From Rhodanobacter sp. (GTDB taxonomy: Bacteria; Pseudomonadota; Gammaproteobacteria; Xanthomonadales; Rhodanobacteraceae): DNA of 64,000 bases. Positions within the stretch are counted from its first letter, which is position 1; the number at the start of each line of letters is the position of its first letter. Under the pieces are notes generated by a model that was given only the letters and a program-made list of their open reading frames with translations, ran no database searches and had not been told where the DNA came from. Positions 30,186-37,767 of this stretch are shown here, piece by piece. The stretch is taken from NCBI GenBank assembly GCA_040371205.1, contig AP031382.1, forward strand, positions 248,001-312,000, written 5' to 3'. The translations under genes were made by a program, and so were the position numbers.

Positions 30186-31112
30186 ATGGCCGACGCCACG
30201 CACTGGCGGGCGCAACGCGAAGGCGGCGGCCGTTTCGCGCTGTGGCTGATCCGCGCGCTGGCCTTGCATGGCGGCCGCCGTTTCGCGCGGCTGCTGCTGT
30301 ATCCGATCACGCTGTATTTCTTCCTGCGTCGCGGTGCCGAGCGGCGCGCGTCGCGGCAGTATCTCGCGCGCGTGTTCGGGCATGCGCCCGGCATCTGGCC
30401 CATGCTGCGCCAGTTCCATGGCTATGCCGCCACCACGCTGGACCGGGTGTTCCTGCTGGCGCGCGGCGAACGCGGTTTCGACATCGAGGTGGAAGGCCTG
30501 GCCGAGCTGGAGCGTCGGCTGGCCGGGGGGCGCGGCGTGCTGCTCGTCGGTTCGCACCAGGGCAGCTTCGAAGCGTTGCGCGTGCTCGGTTCGCGCCGTC
30601 TCGACATGCCGCTGCGCGTGGTGCTGGACAAGGCCAGGACGCCGGCAATGACGGAGCTGCTCGAGGCGCTGGCGCCGGAAGTGGGCAAGTCGGTGATCGA
30701 CGCCGCACAGGGAGGCGCCAGCGTGGTGCTGGCGGCCGCCGAAGCCTGTGCGCAGGGTGCGATGGTGGCGTTGCTCGCCGACCGCGCCGGCGAGCAGGAG
30801 GCGCAGCGGGCGGTGGATTTCCTCGGCGCGCCCGCGCCGCTGCCAGTGGGGCCGTGGTTGCTTGCCGCTGCGCTCCAGGTACCGGTGCTGCTGTGCTTCG
30901 GGCTGTACCTCGGCGGCAATCGCTACCGGCTGGTGTTCGAGCCGTTCGCCGAGAGCGTGGCGATCCCGCGCGAGCGACGTGGCCCGGCGTTGGATGCGTT
31001 GCTCGCCCGCTATGCCGCGCGGCTGGAACACTACGTGCGCGTGGCGCCGTACAACTGGTTCAACTTCCACGATTTCTGGCGGCCCGTCGAGGGCGGCCCG
31101 GCAACGCCGTAG
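30186..31112 (+). CDS. LpxL/HtrB-like acyltransferase, xanthomonadin-type
   Basis: 308 residues. Belongs to the lipid A acyltransferase family: H-x4-E motif in SHQGSFEAL, then MVALLADRAGEQEAQRAVDFLGAPAPLPVGP. An N-terminal amphipathic/hydrophobic region (FALWLIRALALHGGRRFARLLLYPITLYFFL) anchors it to the inner membrane. In aryl-polyene and xanthomonadin clusters such an enzyme links the polyene acyl chain to its lipid head. The ATG at 30186 gives the expected start; it follows the ACP by 10 bases. The remaining ketosynthase and dehydratase genes are not present downstream. Confidence 0.8.
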   Translation: MADATHWRAQREGGGRFALWLIRALALHGGRRFARLLLYPITLYFFLRRGAERRASRQYLARVFGHAPGIWPMLRQFHGYAATTLDRVFLLARGERGFDIEVEGLAELERRLAGGRGVLLVGSHQGSFEALRVLGSRRLDMPLRVVLDKARTPAMTELLEALAPEVGKSVIDAAQGGASVVLAAAEACAQGAMVALLADRAGEQEAQRAVDFLGAPAPLPVGPWLLAAALQVPVLLCFGLYLGGNRYRLVFEPFAESVAIPRERRGPALDALLARYAARLEHYVRVAPYNWFNFHDFWRPVEGGPATP

Positions 31113-31120
31113 TCCAGCGC

Positions 31121-32518
31121 TCAGAGCAGCCGGTTCACCAACCGGTCCAGTCGCACCCGGCTCAGCCGCCGCAGCAGGCGCCGCACTTCCGGCGGATAGC
31201 TGCGCGCACTCTGCAGCGCACGGTGGTCGACCAGCCGCGTGGCGTGCTGGCGCAGCGCCGTCCACTCCGCCTCGTGCATCGCGTGCAGACAGCGCGTGGG
31301 GTCGCGCAGCAGCAGCCCGTTTTCCAGATCCAGCGCCCACGCGCGCGGGTTGAGGTTGTGGCCGGTGAGCAGGGCGCAGTCGTCGTCCACGAACAGGCCC
31401 TTCAGGTGGTAGCTGTTGTCGCCGTCGCGCCACAGCCACAGGTTCAGCTGGCCGCTGGCGAGCTGGCGCGCATGCGTGCGCGCGAAGCGGCGCAGATTGT
31501 TCTCGTAGAGATAGGGCAGCAGGCCGATGGTGCGGAACGGCTGCTCGGGCGAAATGTAGAAATCGTTGGCGGTCTTGTCGCCCACCATGATCTCGACCGT
31601 GCAGCCGCGCCGCAGCGCTTGGCCGATCGCCGCGCGCACCGGCCGCGGCAGGTTGAAGTACGGCGTGAGCAGCACGATGCGCCGCCGCGCGCTGCGCAGC
31701 AGGGCCAGCATGGCGTCGTTGAGTGCGTTGTCGTTGCGGCCGAAACCCTTCAGCGGCGTGACGGCCACCGCGCCGGGCGGCAGGGCCGCCATCGGCACCA
31801 GGTAGCCGGCCTGCTGCAACTGCTGGCGGAACGTGCGGATCGCCGGCAGCAGCGTGCGCGTCGGCGGCGGATCGGGAAGGTCGAGCCGGCGCACCGCCTC
31901 GCTGTCGCGGAACTGCCGTAGCGTGAACGCTGCCATGCTCTCGGCCAGGGCAGCATCGCGGATGCGGTGGCAGCGGTCGAGCCGGTAGCGTCCGTGCCTG
32001 GCCAGGTAGACGTCGTTGAGGCTGGCGCCGCTGTACAGCACGGTGTCGTCGAACACGAAACCCTTGAGGTGCAGCACGCCGAACAGTTCGCGGTTCTGCA
32101 CCGGCACGCCCCACACGCGCACGCCGCCGCCGTGGCGCTGCGCGAAGTCGCGGTACATCGCCGCGTTGCCCGGACTCTTCTGCTTGCCGATCAGGCCGCG
32201 CTGCGCACGATGCCAGTCCACGAAAACGTCGATCTCCAGCCCGGACCGCTGCGCATGCGCCGCGTGGAGCGCTTCCATCACCTCGCGGCCCGCATCGTCG
32301 TCCTGCAGGTACAGCGCCACCAGCACGATGCGCCGCGTGGCCTGCGCGATCTGCGCCAGCAGCGCCTGGTGCAAGGCCTGCGGCCCGTGCAGGGTCTCGA
32401 CGGCGTCCGCAGGCGCCGCGAAACCGGGCAGTGTCTCCAGCCACGCCCGCGATTTCGGGCGCAACGGGGAGACGAGGCGGCGCGCAATCCGCCGTGGTGC
32501 GTCGATCAGCGTGTTCAT
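31121..32518 (-). CDS. pssA: CDP-diacylglycerol-serine O-phosphatidyltransferase (PLD-type PssA)
   Basis: 465 residues with two HKD motifs: His150-Lys152-Asp157 and His371-Lys373-Asp378. The stretch LTGHNLNPRAWALDLENGLLLRD and the basic C-terminus VRRLLRRLSRVRLDRLVNRLL closely follow E. coli PssA and distinguish it from cardiolipin synthases. It makes phosphatidylserine, the precursor of phosphatidylethanolamine, at the membrane surface. Convergent with the acyltransferase gene, nine bases apart. Confidence 0.92.
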   Translation of the reverse strand: MNTLIDAPRRIARRLVSPLRPKSRAWLETLPGFAAPADAVETLHGPQALHQALLAQIAQATRRIVLVALYLQDDDAGREVMEALHAAHAQRSGLEIDVFVDWHRAQRGLIGKQKSPGNAAMYRDFAQRHGGGVRVWGVPVQNRELFGVLHLKGFVFDDTVLYSGASLNDVYLARHGRYRLDRCHRIRDAALAESMAAFTLRQFRDSEAVRRLDLPDPPPTRTLLPAIRTFRQQLQQAGYLVPMAALPPGAVAVTPLKGFGRNDNALNDAMLALLRSARRRIVLLTPYFNLPRPVRAAIGQALRRGCTVEIMVGDKTANDFYISPEQPFRTIGLLPYLYENNLRRFARTHARQLASGQLNLWLWRDGDNSYHLKGLFVDDDCALLTGHNLNPRAWALDLENGLLLRDPTRCLHAMHEAEWTALRQHATRLVDHRALQSARSYPPEVRRLLRRLSRVRLDRLVNRLL

Positions 32519-32811
32519 GGGCTAGAGGATACGCAATGGCTGCGGGCGAGAGCAGTCCGTCCGGCGCCTCGCCTCCAGACGAACACGCCGCCGCGTCATT
32601 CCGCATCGATGCGCCGCTGCCGCCGTTGTCGCCGAATGTAGAAAGCGAAGAACGTCGGATGAGGGTGTTGTATTCCGGGTGGTTGGTGCACCGCGGCTTG
32701 CGCATCGCATGGGCGTCGTCGTGTGTGCGCCTGTGCGGATGCTTGACCAGGCCGCCGGCACCGCCGGCACGCGCGGAACCTAGAGACGATCGCGTGGCGT
32801 TGTTCGGGGGC
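32519..32811. other. Intergenic region without recognisable gene
   Basis: About 290 bases upstream of pssA and downstream of the DUF4156 lipoprotein terminator. Open frames here lack family character, ribosome sites and codon bias. I see nothing beyond the presumed pssA promoter. Confidence 0.5.
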
Positions 32812-32843
32812 AAAAAGCCGAAGAGCGCCTTGAGGCGCCCTTC
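32812..32843 (-). terminator. Terminator after the DUF4156 lipoprotein gene
   Basis: Read on the minus strand: GAAGGGCGCC (32843-32834), loop TCAA, GGCGCTCTTC (32829-32820) forming ten pairs with one G-T, then GGC and five T (32816-32812). Confidence 0.82.
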
Positions 32844-32865
32844 GATGCATGGATGACGCGTTGGC

Positions 32866-33264
32866 TCAGCCCTTGATCGGATAGGTCTTGGTCGCGCCGC
32901 TGTCTGCCGGCTGGGCTGGGTTGTTCGTGGTGGCGGGCTGGATGACGCGCGAGCCGCACTGGTAGGCGCCCCAGGGCTGCGAGCCGTCGGCGGGGTCGGC
33001 CAGCGGCTTGATGGTGTCCGCATGCATGCTCACGGCTTCGTTGCGCGCCATCACCTGCAGCTCGTCGCGCACCTTGATGTCGTTGCGGTCCACCGGGCCG
33101 ACGTGGTCCATCACCGACACGGTGATCTTGCCGAGGTCTCGGCAGCCGGAGACGTCGCCGTTCCATGCCGTGCGCACGTTCCGCGAGGCCGGCGTGGGAT
33201 TGATGCCCCAGGTGCAGGCGCCGAGCAGCAGGGTGGGAACGATCAGCAACACGGTCTTGCGCAT
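32866..33264 (-). CDS. DUF4156-type lipoprotein
   Basis: 132 residues. Signal with lipobox LLLGAC (Cys17), so lipid-anchored in the envelope. The body fits DUF4156 in pattern: GCRDLGKITVSV, then LQVMARNEAVSMHADTIKPL, and the late AYQCG cysteine. The C-terminal tail (QPATTNNPAQPADSGATKTY) is low-complexity. The role is unknown. Divergent from the sigma-54 unit that follows, with 375 bases between. Confidence 0.75.
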   Translation of the reverse strand: MRKTVLLIVPTLLLGACTWGINPTPASRNVRTAWNGDVSGCRDLGKITVSVMDHVGPVDRNDIKVRDELQVMARNEAVSMHADTIKPLADPADGSQPWGAYQCGSRVIQPATTNNPAQPADSGATKTYPIKG

Positions 33265-33471
33265 GGGACGGCTCCGGTGTCGGGTTGGGAAAGGCCGGAC
33301 GGCGAGCGTCCAGTCGCCATGCTAGCGCGCGATGCTGGATCGCGCCTGTATGCGCGATTACTCCGGTGCGGAGCCGCCATCGGCACCGATCACGCAGGCT
33401 GCGGCATGTGCAACGGGTCGCGAGCATGGGCGAACGGGCGGTCTGCGCGACGGGCGAGCTGGGCATGCGTC

Positions 33472-33485
33472 CGGACAGCTGTCCG
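33472..33485. promoter_or_regulatory. Upstream palindrome 1 (possible enhancer site)
   Basis: CGGACAGCTGTCCG, perfect 14-bp dyad centred about 128 bp before the expected sigma-54 start site. Shares the half-site CGGACA/TGTCCG with the second palindrome 28 bp downstream. Confidence 0.55.
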
Positions 33486-33500
33486 CTTTACGGGTGCGGC

Positions 33501-33512
33501 TGTCCGCGGACA
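33501..33512. promoter_or_regulatory. Upstream palindrome 2 (possible enhancer site)
   Basis: TGTCCGCGGACA, perfect 12-bp dyad centred about 100 bp before the expected start site. Distance and shared half-site are what one expects for a sigma-54 activator bound as a pair of dimers. Confidence 0.55.
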
Positions 33513-33579
33513 AGCGATCGGCGTGCAGGCTTGTCTAATTAATCATCGACATTTCAATGAGTTGAAGAAATTTTTCGGT

Positions 33580-33596
33580 TTGGCACGGAACCTGCT
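33580..33596 (+). promoter_or_regulatory. Sigma-54 (RpoN) promoter
   Basis: TTGGCACGGAACCTGCT. Against the consensus TGGCACG-N4-TTGCW only one base differs (C at 33592 for T). The invariant GG (33582-33583) and GC (33594-33595) are separated by exactly ten bases. Expected start near 33607, leaving a leader of about 33 bases with a GGAG site before the ATG at 33640. Confidence 0.82.
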
Positions 33597-33639
33597 GATT
33601 ACCTCGTGCAGGAACCACCCATCCAAGTCGGAGACAACC

Positions 33640-33837
33640 ATGAAATACGAGAACCTGATGTTGAGCGGCCTGTTCGTCGCCTGCCTGTTGGTCTGCATCC
33701 TGGTGCTGGGCACGATGTTGCGGACGCCGTCCTCGCCGCAGCTGGCCGCCGGCGGCATCGCCAACGCCTTGCTCGCCAGCCCCGCGCAATGCGCGTTGCC
33801 GGCCGACGGCGTGATCTGCCCGCGCCAGCCGGGCTGA
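33640..33837 (+). CDS. Small single-span membrane protein, copy 1
   Basis: 65 residues, not recognised as a known family. MKYENLMLSGLFVACLLVCILVLGTML gives one membrane span at about 7-27, followed by a 38-residue tail ending in C-A-x4-G-x2-C-P-x3-G. GGAG precedes the ATG. The downstream gene encodes a paralogue with the same span and the same tail pattern, which is the best evidence that both are real. Transcription is likely sigma-54 dependent. Function unknown; with the two cysteines at fixed spacing a disulfide in the periplasmic tail is possible. Confidence 0.72.
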   Translation: MKYENLMLSGLFVACLLVCILVLGTMLRTPSSPQLAAGGIANALLASPAQCALPADGVICPRQPG

Positions 33838-33871
33838 GCAGGTGCACCGAACCCGCGACCGAACGCACCAG

Positions 33872-33889
33872 TCCGCCTGCGGATTTTTT
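33872..33889 (+). terminator. Weak hairpin with T run between the two small genes
   Basis: TCCGCCTGCGGA (33872-33883) folds as a 4-5 bp stem with a small loop, followed by six T. It could partly end transcription after copy 1, lowering expression of copy 2. Confidence 0.4.
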
Positions 33890-33934
33890 CCCGCTGTGCC
33901 GGATTCCTACCGAAGCCTTTGCCGGAGATTCCCC

Positions 33935-34111
33935 ATGAAAAGCGAAACCGTGATGCTGGGCAGCCTGTTCGCCGCCTGTCTGTTGGTCTGCACCTTGGTG
34001 CTGGGTTCGATGTTCACGATGCGCCCGGCGGCCACCCGCACGCTGGCCAATGCGGACCGCGCCTGCGCCACGGCGGTCGCCGGCACGGCCTGTCCGCTGG
34101 CGCGCGGCTGA
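33935..34111 (+). CDS. Small single-span membrane protein, copy 2
   Basis: 58 residues. MKSETVMLGSLFAACLLVCTLVLGSMF aligns without gaps to copy 1 across the membrane span (both MK-x-E, LF-x-ACLLVC-x-LVLG-x-M). The tail is shorter but ends with the same C-A-x4-G-x2-C-P-x3-G spacing. GGAG lies eight bases before the ATG. Separated from copy 1 by 97 bases. No family recognised. Confidence 0.7.
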   Translation: MKSETVMLGSLFAACLLVCTLVLGSMFTMRPAATRTLANADRACATAVAGTACPLARG

Positions 34112-34160
34112 TGCTCGCGCCATCTCGCCTGCGCGGCGCCGCGCACGCGATAATCGCCGC

Positions 34161-34628
34161 ATGCTGCATGTCATCCTGTTCCGTCCCGAGATTCCGCCGA
34201 ACACCGGCAACGCCATCCGGTTGTGCGCCAACACCGGCGCCGCCTTGCACCTGATCCGCCCGCTGGGCTTCGAGCTCGACGACGCTCGCCTGCGCCGCGC
34301 CGGACTGGATTATCACGAGTACGCCCGCGTGGCGGTGCACGACAGCCTCGACGATTGCCTCGCCGCCATCGGCCAGCCGCGCGTATTTGCCTTCACCACG
34401 CGTGGCCGCGTGCGTCACGTCGATGTGCGTTATGCGCGCGGCGATGCCTTGTTGTTCGGCTGCGAAACCGCCGGCCTGCCGGGCGAGGTCTTGGACGCCG
34501 TTCCCGAGGCGCAACGCCTGCGCCTGCCGATGCAGCCGGACAGCCGCAGCCTGAATCTCTCCAATACCGTGGCCGTGGCGGTGTACGAGGCGTGGCGGCA
34601 GTTCGGTTTCGACGGCGCGACGGCGTAG
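34161..34628 (+). CDS. trmL: tRNA (cytidine/uridine-34-2'-O)-methyltransferase TrmL
   Basis: 155 residues of the SPOUT family (E. coli YibK). Methylates the wobble ribose of tRNA-Leu isoacceptors. MLHVILFRPEIPPNTGNAIRLCANTG is the family opening, fixing the start at 34161; the knot contains FGCETAGLP and RLPMQPDSRSLNLSNTVAVAVYEAWRQ. TAAT-rich sequence lies only a few bases before the ATG, so the mRNA leader may be very short. Confidence 0.95.
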   Translation: MLHVILFRPEIPPNTGNAIRLCANTGAALHLIRPLGFELDDARLRRAGLDYHEYARVAVHDSLDDCLAAIGQPRVFAFTTRGRVRHVDVRYARGDALLFGCETAGLPGEVLDAVPEAQRLRLPMQPDSRSLNLSNTVAVAVYEAWRQFGFDGATA

Positions 34629-34700
34629 CCGGCAGGCCGATGCCCGCCATCCCGGCATGAACCGGAACGGCGGGCCGCAGGCAATCCGCGGGGCGATCCC

Positions 34701-35996
34701 TTATGCCGCAGCGGGCCGGGCGAACTGCGCTTCCTCGGTGGAGCCCTTCAATGCCGTGGTCGACGACAGGCCCTGCTGGATCGCCTGCGTCACCGCGTCG
34801 AAGTAGCCGGTGCCCACCTCGCGCTGGTGCTTCACCGCGGTGAAGCCGCGCTCGGCGGCGGCGAACTCCCTTTCCTGCAATTCCACGAAGGCGCTCATCT
34901 GGCGGCGCGCATAACCGTGCGCCAGGTCGAACATGCCGTAGTTGAGGCTGTGGAAGCCGGCCAGCGTGATGAACTGGAACTTGTAACCCATTGCGCCCAG
35001 CTCGCGCTGGAACCTGGCGATGGTGCTGTCGTCGAGGTTCTTCTTCCAGTTGAAGCTGGGCGAGCAGTTGTAGGCGAGCAGCTTGCCCGGGAACTGCCGG
35101 TGGATCGCCTCGGCGAACTGGCGCGCCTCTTCCAGGTTCGGCTTGCTGGTCTCGCACCACACCAGGTCGGCGTAGGGCGCATAGGCCAGGCCGCGGCTGA
35201 TCGCCTGCTCGAGCCCGGCGCGCACGCGGAAGAAGCCTTCCACGGTGCGCTCGCCGGTGACGAAGGGCTTGTCGTTGTCGTCGATGTCGGAGGTGAGCAG
35301 GTCGGCGGCGTCGGCGTCGGTGCGCGCCACGATCAGGGTAGGCACGCCGGCCACGTCGGCGGCGAGGCGCGCGGCGGTGAGCTTGTCCACCGCTTCGCGC
35401 GTCGGCACCAGCACCTTGCCGCCCATGTGGCCGCACTTCTTCACGCTGGCGAGCTGGTCCTCGAAATGCACGCCGGCGGCGCCGGCCTCGATCATCGCCT
35501 TCATCAGTTCGAAGGCGTTGAGCACGCCGCCGAAACCGGCCTCGGCATCGGCCACGATGGGGGCCAGCCAGTCGATGCCGTCCTGGCCTTCGGCGTGGTG
35601 CAACTGGTCGGCGCGCAGCAGGGTGTTGTTGATGCGCTTGACCACCTGCGGCACCGAGTTGGCGGGATACAGCGACTGGTCGGGATACATCTCGCCGGCG
35701 AGGTTGGCGTCGGCGGCGACCTGCCAGCCGGAGAGGTAGATGGCTTTCAGGCCGGCCTTGACCTGCTGCATGGCCTGGTTGCCGGTGAGCGCGCCCAGCG
35801 CGTTGACGAAGTCTTCCTCGTGCAGGCTCTTCCACAGGCGTTCGGCGCCGTGGCGCGCCAGCGAGTGTTCGATGGCCACGGTGCCGCGCAGGCGCACCAC
35901 GTCGGCGGCGCTGTAGTTGCGGCGGATGCCGGCCCAGCGGGGGTTGTTGTTCCAGTCCAGCTCGATCTGCTCGGCGGTGGGTAGATGGGTCTTCAT
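34701..35996 (-). CDS. aceA: Isocitrate lyase
   Basis: 431 residues. Splits isocitrate to glyoxylate and succinate. Signature KKCGHMGGK with the catalytic Cys188; also [29 protein letters not shown] and [18 protein letters not shown] precedes the ATG. Downstream of aceB with a 40-base gap; the two form the glyoxylate shunt operon. Confidence 0.97.
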   Translation of the reverse strand: MKTHLPTAEQIELDWNNNPRWAGIRRNYSAADVVRLRGTVAIEHSLARHGAERLWKSLHEEDFVNALGALTGNQAMQQVKAGLKAIYLSGWQVAADANLAGEMYPDQSLYPANSVPQVVKRINNTLLRADQLHHAEGQDGIDWLAPIVADAEAGFGGVLNAFELMKAMIEAGAAGVHFEDQLASVKKCGHMGGKVLVPTREAVDKLTAARLAADVAGVPTLIVARTDADAADLLTSDIDDNDKPFVTGERTVEGFFRVRAGLEQAISRGLAYAPYADLVWCETSKPNLEEARQFAEAIHRQFPGKLLAYNCSPSFNWKKNLDDSTIARFQRELGAMGYKFQFITLAGFHSLNYGMFDLAHGYARRQMSAFVELQEREFAAAERGFTAVKHQREVGTGYFDAVTQAIQQGLSSTTALKGSTEEAQFARPAAA

Positions 35997-36036
35997 GGTG
36001 TGGCTTCCGTTGAGTTGGGTGCAGTGGATGCCGCGA

Positions 36037-37653
36037 TCAGGCGAGCTGTTCGTAGGCGGGCAAGGTGAGGAAATCGGCCAGCGTGTCGGCGTGGATCAGT
36101 TCGCGCAGCAGCCGCGCGGCGGCATCCACGCGCCTTGCGCCGGGCACATGGCTGTCGCGCAGGCGATGGGCGTGCGTGGCCAGCGCGTGGTCGAACAGGG
36201 CGAAGTCGATCGGCGCGTGGTCCGGGAATGCCAGGCCGCCTCCGGCCGGAGCGTCGGCATGGTGCAGCCACTGCCACAACTGCGCGCGGGCGATCTCGGC
36301 GGTGGCGGCGTCTTCCATCAGGTGGTGGATCGGCACGCAGCCCTGGCCGTCCAGCCAGGCCGCGGTGTAGCGCAGGCACACCTCGACGTTGTTGTCGAAG
36401 CCGGCGCGGGTGATGGTGCCGGCGCACGGCGCCAGCAGTTGCTCGCGGCCCACGCGCACGTCGTCGCGCTCGACGTCACGCTGGTTCGGCTCGGGCATGT
36501 ATTCGTCGAACACCGCCTGCGCCACCGGCACCAGCGCGGGGTGCGCCACCCAGGTGCCGTCATGGCCGGCCTTCACCTCGCGCAATTTGTCGGCGCGCAC
36601 CTTGGCCAGCGCGGCCTCGTTGGCCGCCTCGTCGCCCTTGATCGGGATCTGCGCCGCCATGCCGCCCATCGCGAACGCGCCGCGCCGATGGCAGGTCTGG
36701 ATCAGCAGCTCCGAATACGCCTTGAGGAAAGGCACCGTCATCAGCACCTGGCCGCGCTCGGGCAGCAGGCGGTCGCGGTGGCCGCGCAGGGTCTTCAGGT
36801 AGGAGAAGATGTAATCCCAGCGGCCGCAATTGAGGCCCACGGCGCGCGACTGCAGCGCGTGCAGGATCTCGTGCATCTGGAACGCGGCGGGCAGCGTCTC
36901 GATCAGCACGGTGACCTTCATGCTGCCGGGCGGCAGGTCCAGCTCGGCTTCGGCGTGCGCCATCACCGCGTCCCACAGCGCGGCTTCCTCCATGCATTCC
37001 AGCTTGGGCAGGTAGAAATACGGGCCGAGGTCGCGGCGGTGCAGGGCGCGTGCGTTGTGGAAGGCGAACAGGCCGAAGTCCACCAGCGCGCCGCTCATGG
37101 TCTCGCCGTCCACCGTGAGATGGCGCTCCGGCAGGTGCCAGCCGCGCGGGCGCACCACCAGCACGGCGGGGTTCGCGTTCACGCGGTAGTGCTTGCCTTC
37201 GGGCGAGGTGTAATCCAGCATGCCGGCCACCGCGTCGCGCAGGTTGATCTGGCCGTCGAGCTGGTTGGCGAAGCTGGGCGCGGAGGAGTCCTCGAAATCC
37301 GCCATGAACACCTTCGCGCCCGAGTTCAGCGCGTTGATGATCATCTTGCGTTCCACCGGCCCGGTGATCTCCACGCGGCGGTCGCGCAGGGCGGGCGGGA
37401 TCGGGCCCACGGTCCATTCCGACTCGCGGATCGCGGCGGTGTCGGCGCGGAAATCGGGCAGCTCGCCGGCGTCGTAACGGGCCTGCCGTTCGCGGCGGGC
37501 GGCCAGCAACTCGCGGCGGCGAGGGTCGAAGCGCCGGTGCAGGTCGGCGAGGAAGGCCAGCGCCTGCGGATCGAGGATGGCCTGCTGGGCAGGGCTGGGC
37601 TGGCCGTGCAGGCGCACGGCGTCGGTGGCTAGGCGTTCGCGGGGCAAGGCCAT
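36037..37653 (-). CDS. aceB: Malate synthase A
   Basis: 538 residues. Condenses glyoxylate and acetyl-CoA to malate. Seen are [61 protein letters not shown]-like A-form landmarks (catalytic Asp and Arg region) and EMPEPNQRD-type C-terminal segment. CCGGAG precedes the ATG. First gene of the aceB-aceA operon, with a strong promoter 40-70 bases upstream and a divergent LysR regulator. Confidence 0.96.
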   Translation of the reverse strand: MALPRERLATDAVRLHGQPSPAQQAILDPQALAFLADLHRRFDPRRRELLAARRERQARYDAGELPDFRADTAAIRESEWTVGPIPPALRDRRVEITGPVERKMIINALNSGAKVFMADFEDSSAPSFANQLDGQINLRDAVAGMLDYTSPEGKHYRVNANPAVLVVRPRGWHLPERHLTVDGETMSGALVDFGLFAFHNARALHRRDLGPYFYLPKLECMEEAALWDAVMAHAEAELDLPPGSMKVTVLIETLPAAFQMHEILHALQSRAVGLNCGRWDYIFSYLKTLRGHRDRLLPERGQVLMTVPFLKAYSELLIQTCHRRGAFAMGGMAAQIPIKGDEAANEAALAKVRADKLREVKAGHDGTWVAHPALVPVAQAVFDEYMPEPNQRDVERDDVRVGREQLLAPCAGTITRAGFDNNVEVCLRYTAAWLDGQGCVPIHHLMEDAATAEIARAQLWQWLHHADAPAGGGLAFPDHAPIDFALFDHALATHAHRLRDSHVPGARRVDAAARLLRELIHADTLADFLTLPAYEQLA

Positions 37654-37695
37654 GATCGGCTCCGGTCATTGGACGACTCGAAGCTAGGTCATCGG

Positions 37696-37724
37696 ATTGT
37701 AGTTTGACAAAGCAAATGTTTCAA
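37696..37724 (-). promoter_or_regulatory. Strong sigma-70 promoter for aceB-aceA
   Basis: On the minus strand: TTGAAA (37724-37719), 17-base spacer, TACAAT (37701-37696). Each hexamer matches consensus at five of six. Expected start near 37689, about 36 bases before the aceB ATG. Confidence 0.75.
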
Positions 37725-37732
37725 TTTTTGAT
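37704..37732 (+). promoter_or_regulatory. Divergent promoter for the LysR gene, overlapping the aceB promoter
   Basis: TTGACA (perfect, 37704-37709), 17-base spacer, TTTGAT (37727-37732). It overlaps the aceB promoter and its -10 touches the inverted repeat, so binding there could repress the regulator while activating aceB. Confidence 0.5.
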
Positions 37733-37746
37733 ATTGTCTATATCAA
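37728..37746. promoter_or_regulatory. Inverted repeat TTGATAT-N5-ATATCAA, likely LysR operator
   Basis: Perfect 7-5-7 dyad in an AT-rich island, three bases upstream of the aceB -35 box (about -39 to -57 relative to the aceB start). This is the usual place of a LysR-type activator site, and a LysR gene starts 22 bases away. Confidence 0.65.
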
Positions 37747-37767
37747 TGTTAGTTTCAAGTCATTGAC

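Larger units (their letters stand above)
33265..33639. other. 375-base regulatory intergenic region
   Basis: No gene seen. The left part holds a hairpin ATCGCGC-N6-GCGCGAT (33339-33358). The middle has two palindromes (33472-33485, 33501-33512). Then composition changes to AT-rich (about 33530-33580), leading to a sigma-54 promoter and a GGAG ribosome site before the ATG at 33640. Confidence 0.7.

Noticed and set aside
31121-32518. Cardiolipin synthase as identity of the PLD-family protein
   Set aside because: The C-terminal basic segment and GHNLNPRAWALDLEN follow PssA, and there are no N-terminal membrane spans as in ClsA.
32431-32856. Plus-strand open frame over the pssA upstream region
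   Set aside because: Starts inside pssA on the opposite strand, ends in the terminator of the neighbouring gene, and shows no family resemblance or ribosome site.
29847-33023. 1058-codon open frame on the minus strand over the ACP, acyltransferase and pssA region
   Set aside because: Low-complexity Arg/Ala/Pro/Gly composition and conflicts with well-supported genes on both strands.
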